Assembly (NCBI GenBank): GCA_002413665.1
Contig: DHXK01000085.1
Location: 5,604-11,569 of the forward strand
Source: Legionellales bacterium UBA5158
Lineage (GTDB): Bacteria; Pseudomonadota; Gammaproteobacteria; DSM-16500
DNA: 5,966 nucleotides
Direction: 5' to 3'
Positions 4,864 through 5,966 of the stretch are shown in pieces (within the stretch, counting starts at the first letter, position 1; each line of letters starts with the position of its first letter). Position numbers and translations under genes: made by a program. The notes under the pieces are model-generated. The model did no database searches, was not told the origin of the DNA, and saw only the letters and a program-made list of their open reading frames with translations.

Positions 4864-5966
4864 TCAGTTAGATAAAAATGTCTTATAATTTAAAACCTCA
4901 ATGGGTGGTGAGTAAGGAAAATCAAGCCCTTGGTAAAGCAAATAAGCTTTGTCTCCTTTCTCCAAAAAAGCTTCTACTCCAGCAAGCATACGAGGATTAA
5001 ATGTAGATGACGTTTTTATTTCAATAAGTTCTTTATGTTTTTTTCTATCAATAATTAAATCTACCTCTACTCCATGAGATGTACGCAAATAAAATAATTC
5101 CGCATGAGTTTTTTGATGCAATTCATTTTTCAGAATTTCACTAACTATATAATTTTCAAAGAGACTACCGGCCATAGGACCATTTTCAAATTGTGCTGTC
5201 GTTTCAATTCCAGTTAAAAAGGAAACAAGGCCCGTATCATAAAAATAGATTTTGGGGCTTTTCACTAAACGCTTACCATAATTATTATAAAAAGGGGGTA
5301 ACATAAAAATAATATAAGAAGCTTCTAAAATGCTAATCCAACGTTTAATCGTTTTAACGTCCACACCGAGATCGTTAGCATAACGAGACATATTTAATAT
5401 TTGAGCTGTATTAGCGGCAAGCAACTGCAATAAGCGTCTAAAATCACGTATATCCCCGATATGGCCAATAGCACTTATATCTTTATTTAAATAAGTTTCT
5501 AAATAAGATGAAAACCAATCTGCACCGTATTGATATTTTTGATCCAGTAATTCAGGATAACTTCCCTTAAAAATAGACTCCTTCCTTAAGGCCACAGGGA
5601 CTTCAGAAAATTGAAAGGGAAGTAGTGAAAGTAAGCCTATTCTTCCTGCAAGTGATTCAGACACATTTTTAATGCGAGCAAATTGACTGCAGCCAGTTAA
5701 TACAAATTTACCCTTAGTCTGCCGATCACGATCTACAGCAATCTTAATATAATTAAATAACTCAGGTACCTTTTGAACTTCATCAAAAATAATATGATCA
5801 TTATAAAGTGACATAAACTTTTCAGGGTCATGATGAAACATATTTACCATACGATAGTCATCAAAAGTCACATATGTATAACTCTTTAAAAGGTGCAATA
5901 ACAATGTCGACTTTCCTGATTGGCGAGGGCCTGTCATGCCAACAGGCACTTCTCCGGTCTCATGAG
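4864..5966 (-). CDS. AAA+ ATPase with DUF4143 domain (ATPase 3), N-terminus outside window
   Basis: The minus-strand frame stays open to the window edge. The residues before the GTG at 5949 (HETGE) suit the start of the ATPase core, so the true start lies beyond the window and probably only a short N-terminus is missing. Counting from GTG 5949, Walker A is GPRQSGKST (Lys13) and Walker B is IIFDEVQK (Asp56-Glu57). LTGCSQF replaces the VTGSARL of the other two, and AGRIGLLSLLPFQFSEV follows. Further on are a winged-helix-like segment (NMSRYANDLGVDVKTIKRW), YFYDTGL, and DUF4143 residues: Glu in GSLFENYI, Asp in VEVDLI, Glu and Lys in LIEIK. These motif differences place it in another branch than ATPases 1 and 2, so it is unlikely to be a recent duplicate. 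It converges on the antitoxin gene. Function is unknown. Confidence 0.88.
   Translation of the reverse strand, partial: HETGEVPVGMTGPRQSGKSTLLLHLLKSYTYVTFDDYRMVNMFHHDPEKFMSLYNDHIIFDEVQKVPELFNYIKIAVDRDRQTKGKFVLTGCSQFARIKNVSESLAGRIGLLSLLPFQFSEVPVALRKESIFKGSYPELLDQKYQYGADWFSSYLETYLNKDISAIGHIGDIRDFRRLLQLLAANTAQILNMSRYANDLGVDVKTIKRWISILEASYIIFMLPPFYNNYGKRLVKSPKIYFYDTGLVSFLTGIETTAQFENGPMAGSLFENYIVSEILKNELHQKTHAELFYLRTSHGVEVDLIIDRKKHKELIEIKTSSTFNPRMLAGVEAFLEKGDKAYLLYQGLDFPYSPPIEVLNYKTFLSN

Overview
The window is an AT-rich bacterial accessory region. The istA/istB reading frames and the overall base composition look gammaproteobacterial, perhaps Legionellales-like. That placement rests on general resemblance only and is weak. 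Nothing in the window is a housekeeping gene: it holds an insertion-sequence end, three ATPase genes of one superfamily, a toxin-antitoxin pair, and several repeats.

Layout. (1) Positions 3-1248 are the right-hand part of an IS21-family element: the C-terminal end of IstA (cut by the window start), a complete IstB, and a terminal region with repeated inverted motifs ending in CA at about 1248. (2) Positions 1354-2490 (minus) and 2666-3892 (plus) are two divergent, paralogous AAA+ ATPases with a C-terminal DUF4143-type domain carrying PD-(D/E)XK nuclease-like residues. They share a 175-bp intergenic region with recognisable promoters. (3) Positions 4080-4687 are a BrnT-like toxin and a CopG/RHH antitoxin overlapping at ATGATGA. 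(4) Positions 4864-5966 (minus) are a third, more distant ATPase/DUF4143 gene, cut by the window end.

The most unusual structure is around the second ATPase. A 14-bp perfect palindrome with a 5-nt loop ends one base before its start codon, and a near-identical copy begins nine bases after its stop codon, so the gene is bracketed by two hairpins in direct orientation. The upstream copy also contains a good promoter (TTGACT, 17 nt, TAAAAT) whose predicted start point is the ATG itself, so the transcript should be leaderless. The toxin gene has the same arrangement, whereas its antitoxin has a near-perfect Shine-Dalgarno.

A second repeat pair, about 24 nt with 21 matches, lies in inverted orientation at 1319-1342 and 4705-4728 and encloses ATPase 1, ATPase 2 and the toxin-antitoxin pair. 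Each copy sits just downstream of the stop codon of the gene reading into it. It could be the ends of a mobile unit or a 3' repeat of the REP type; the sequence alone does not decide.
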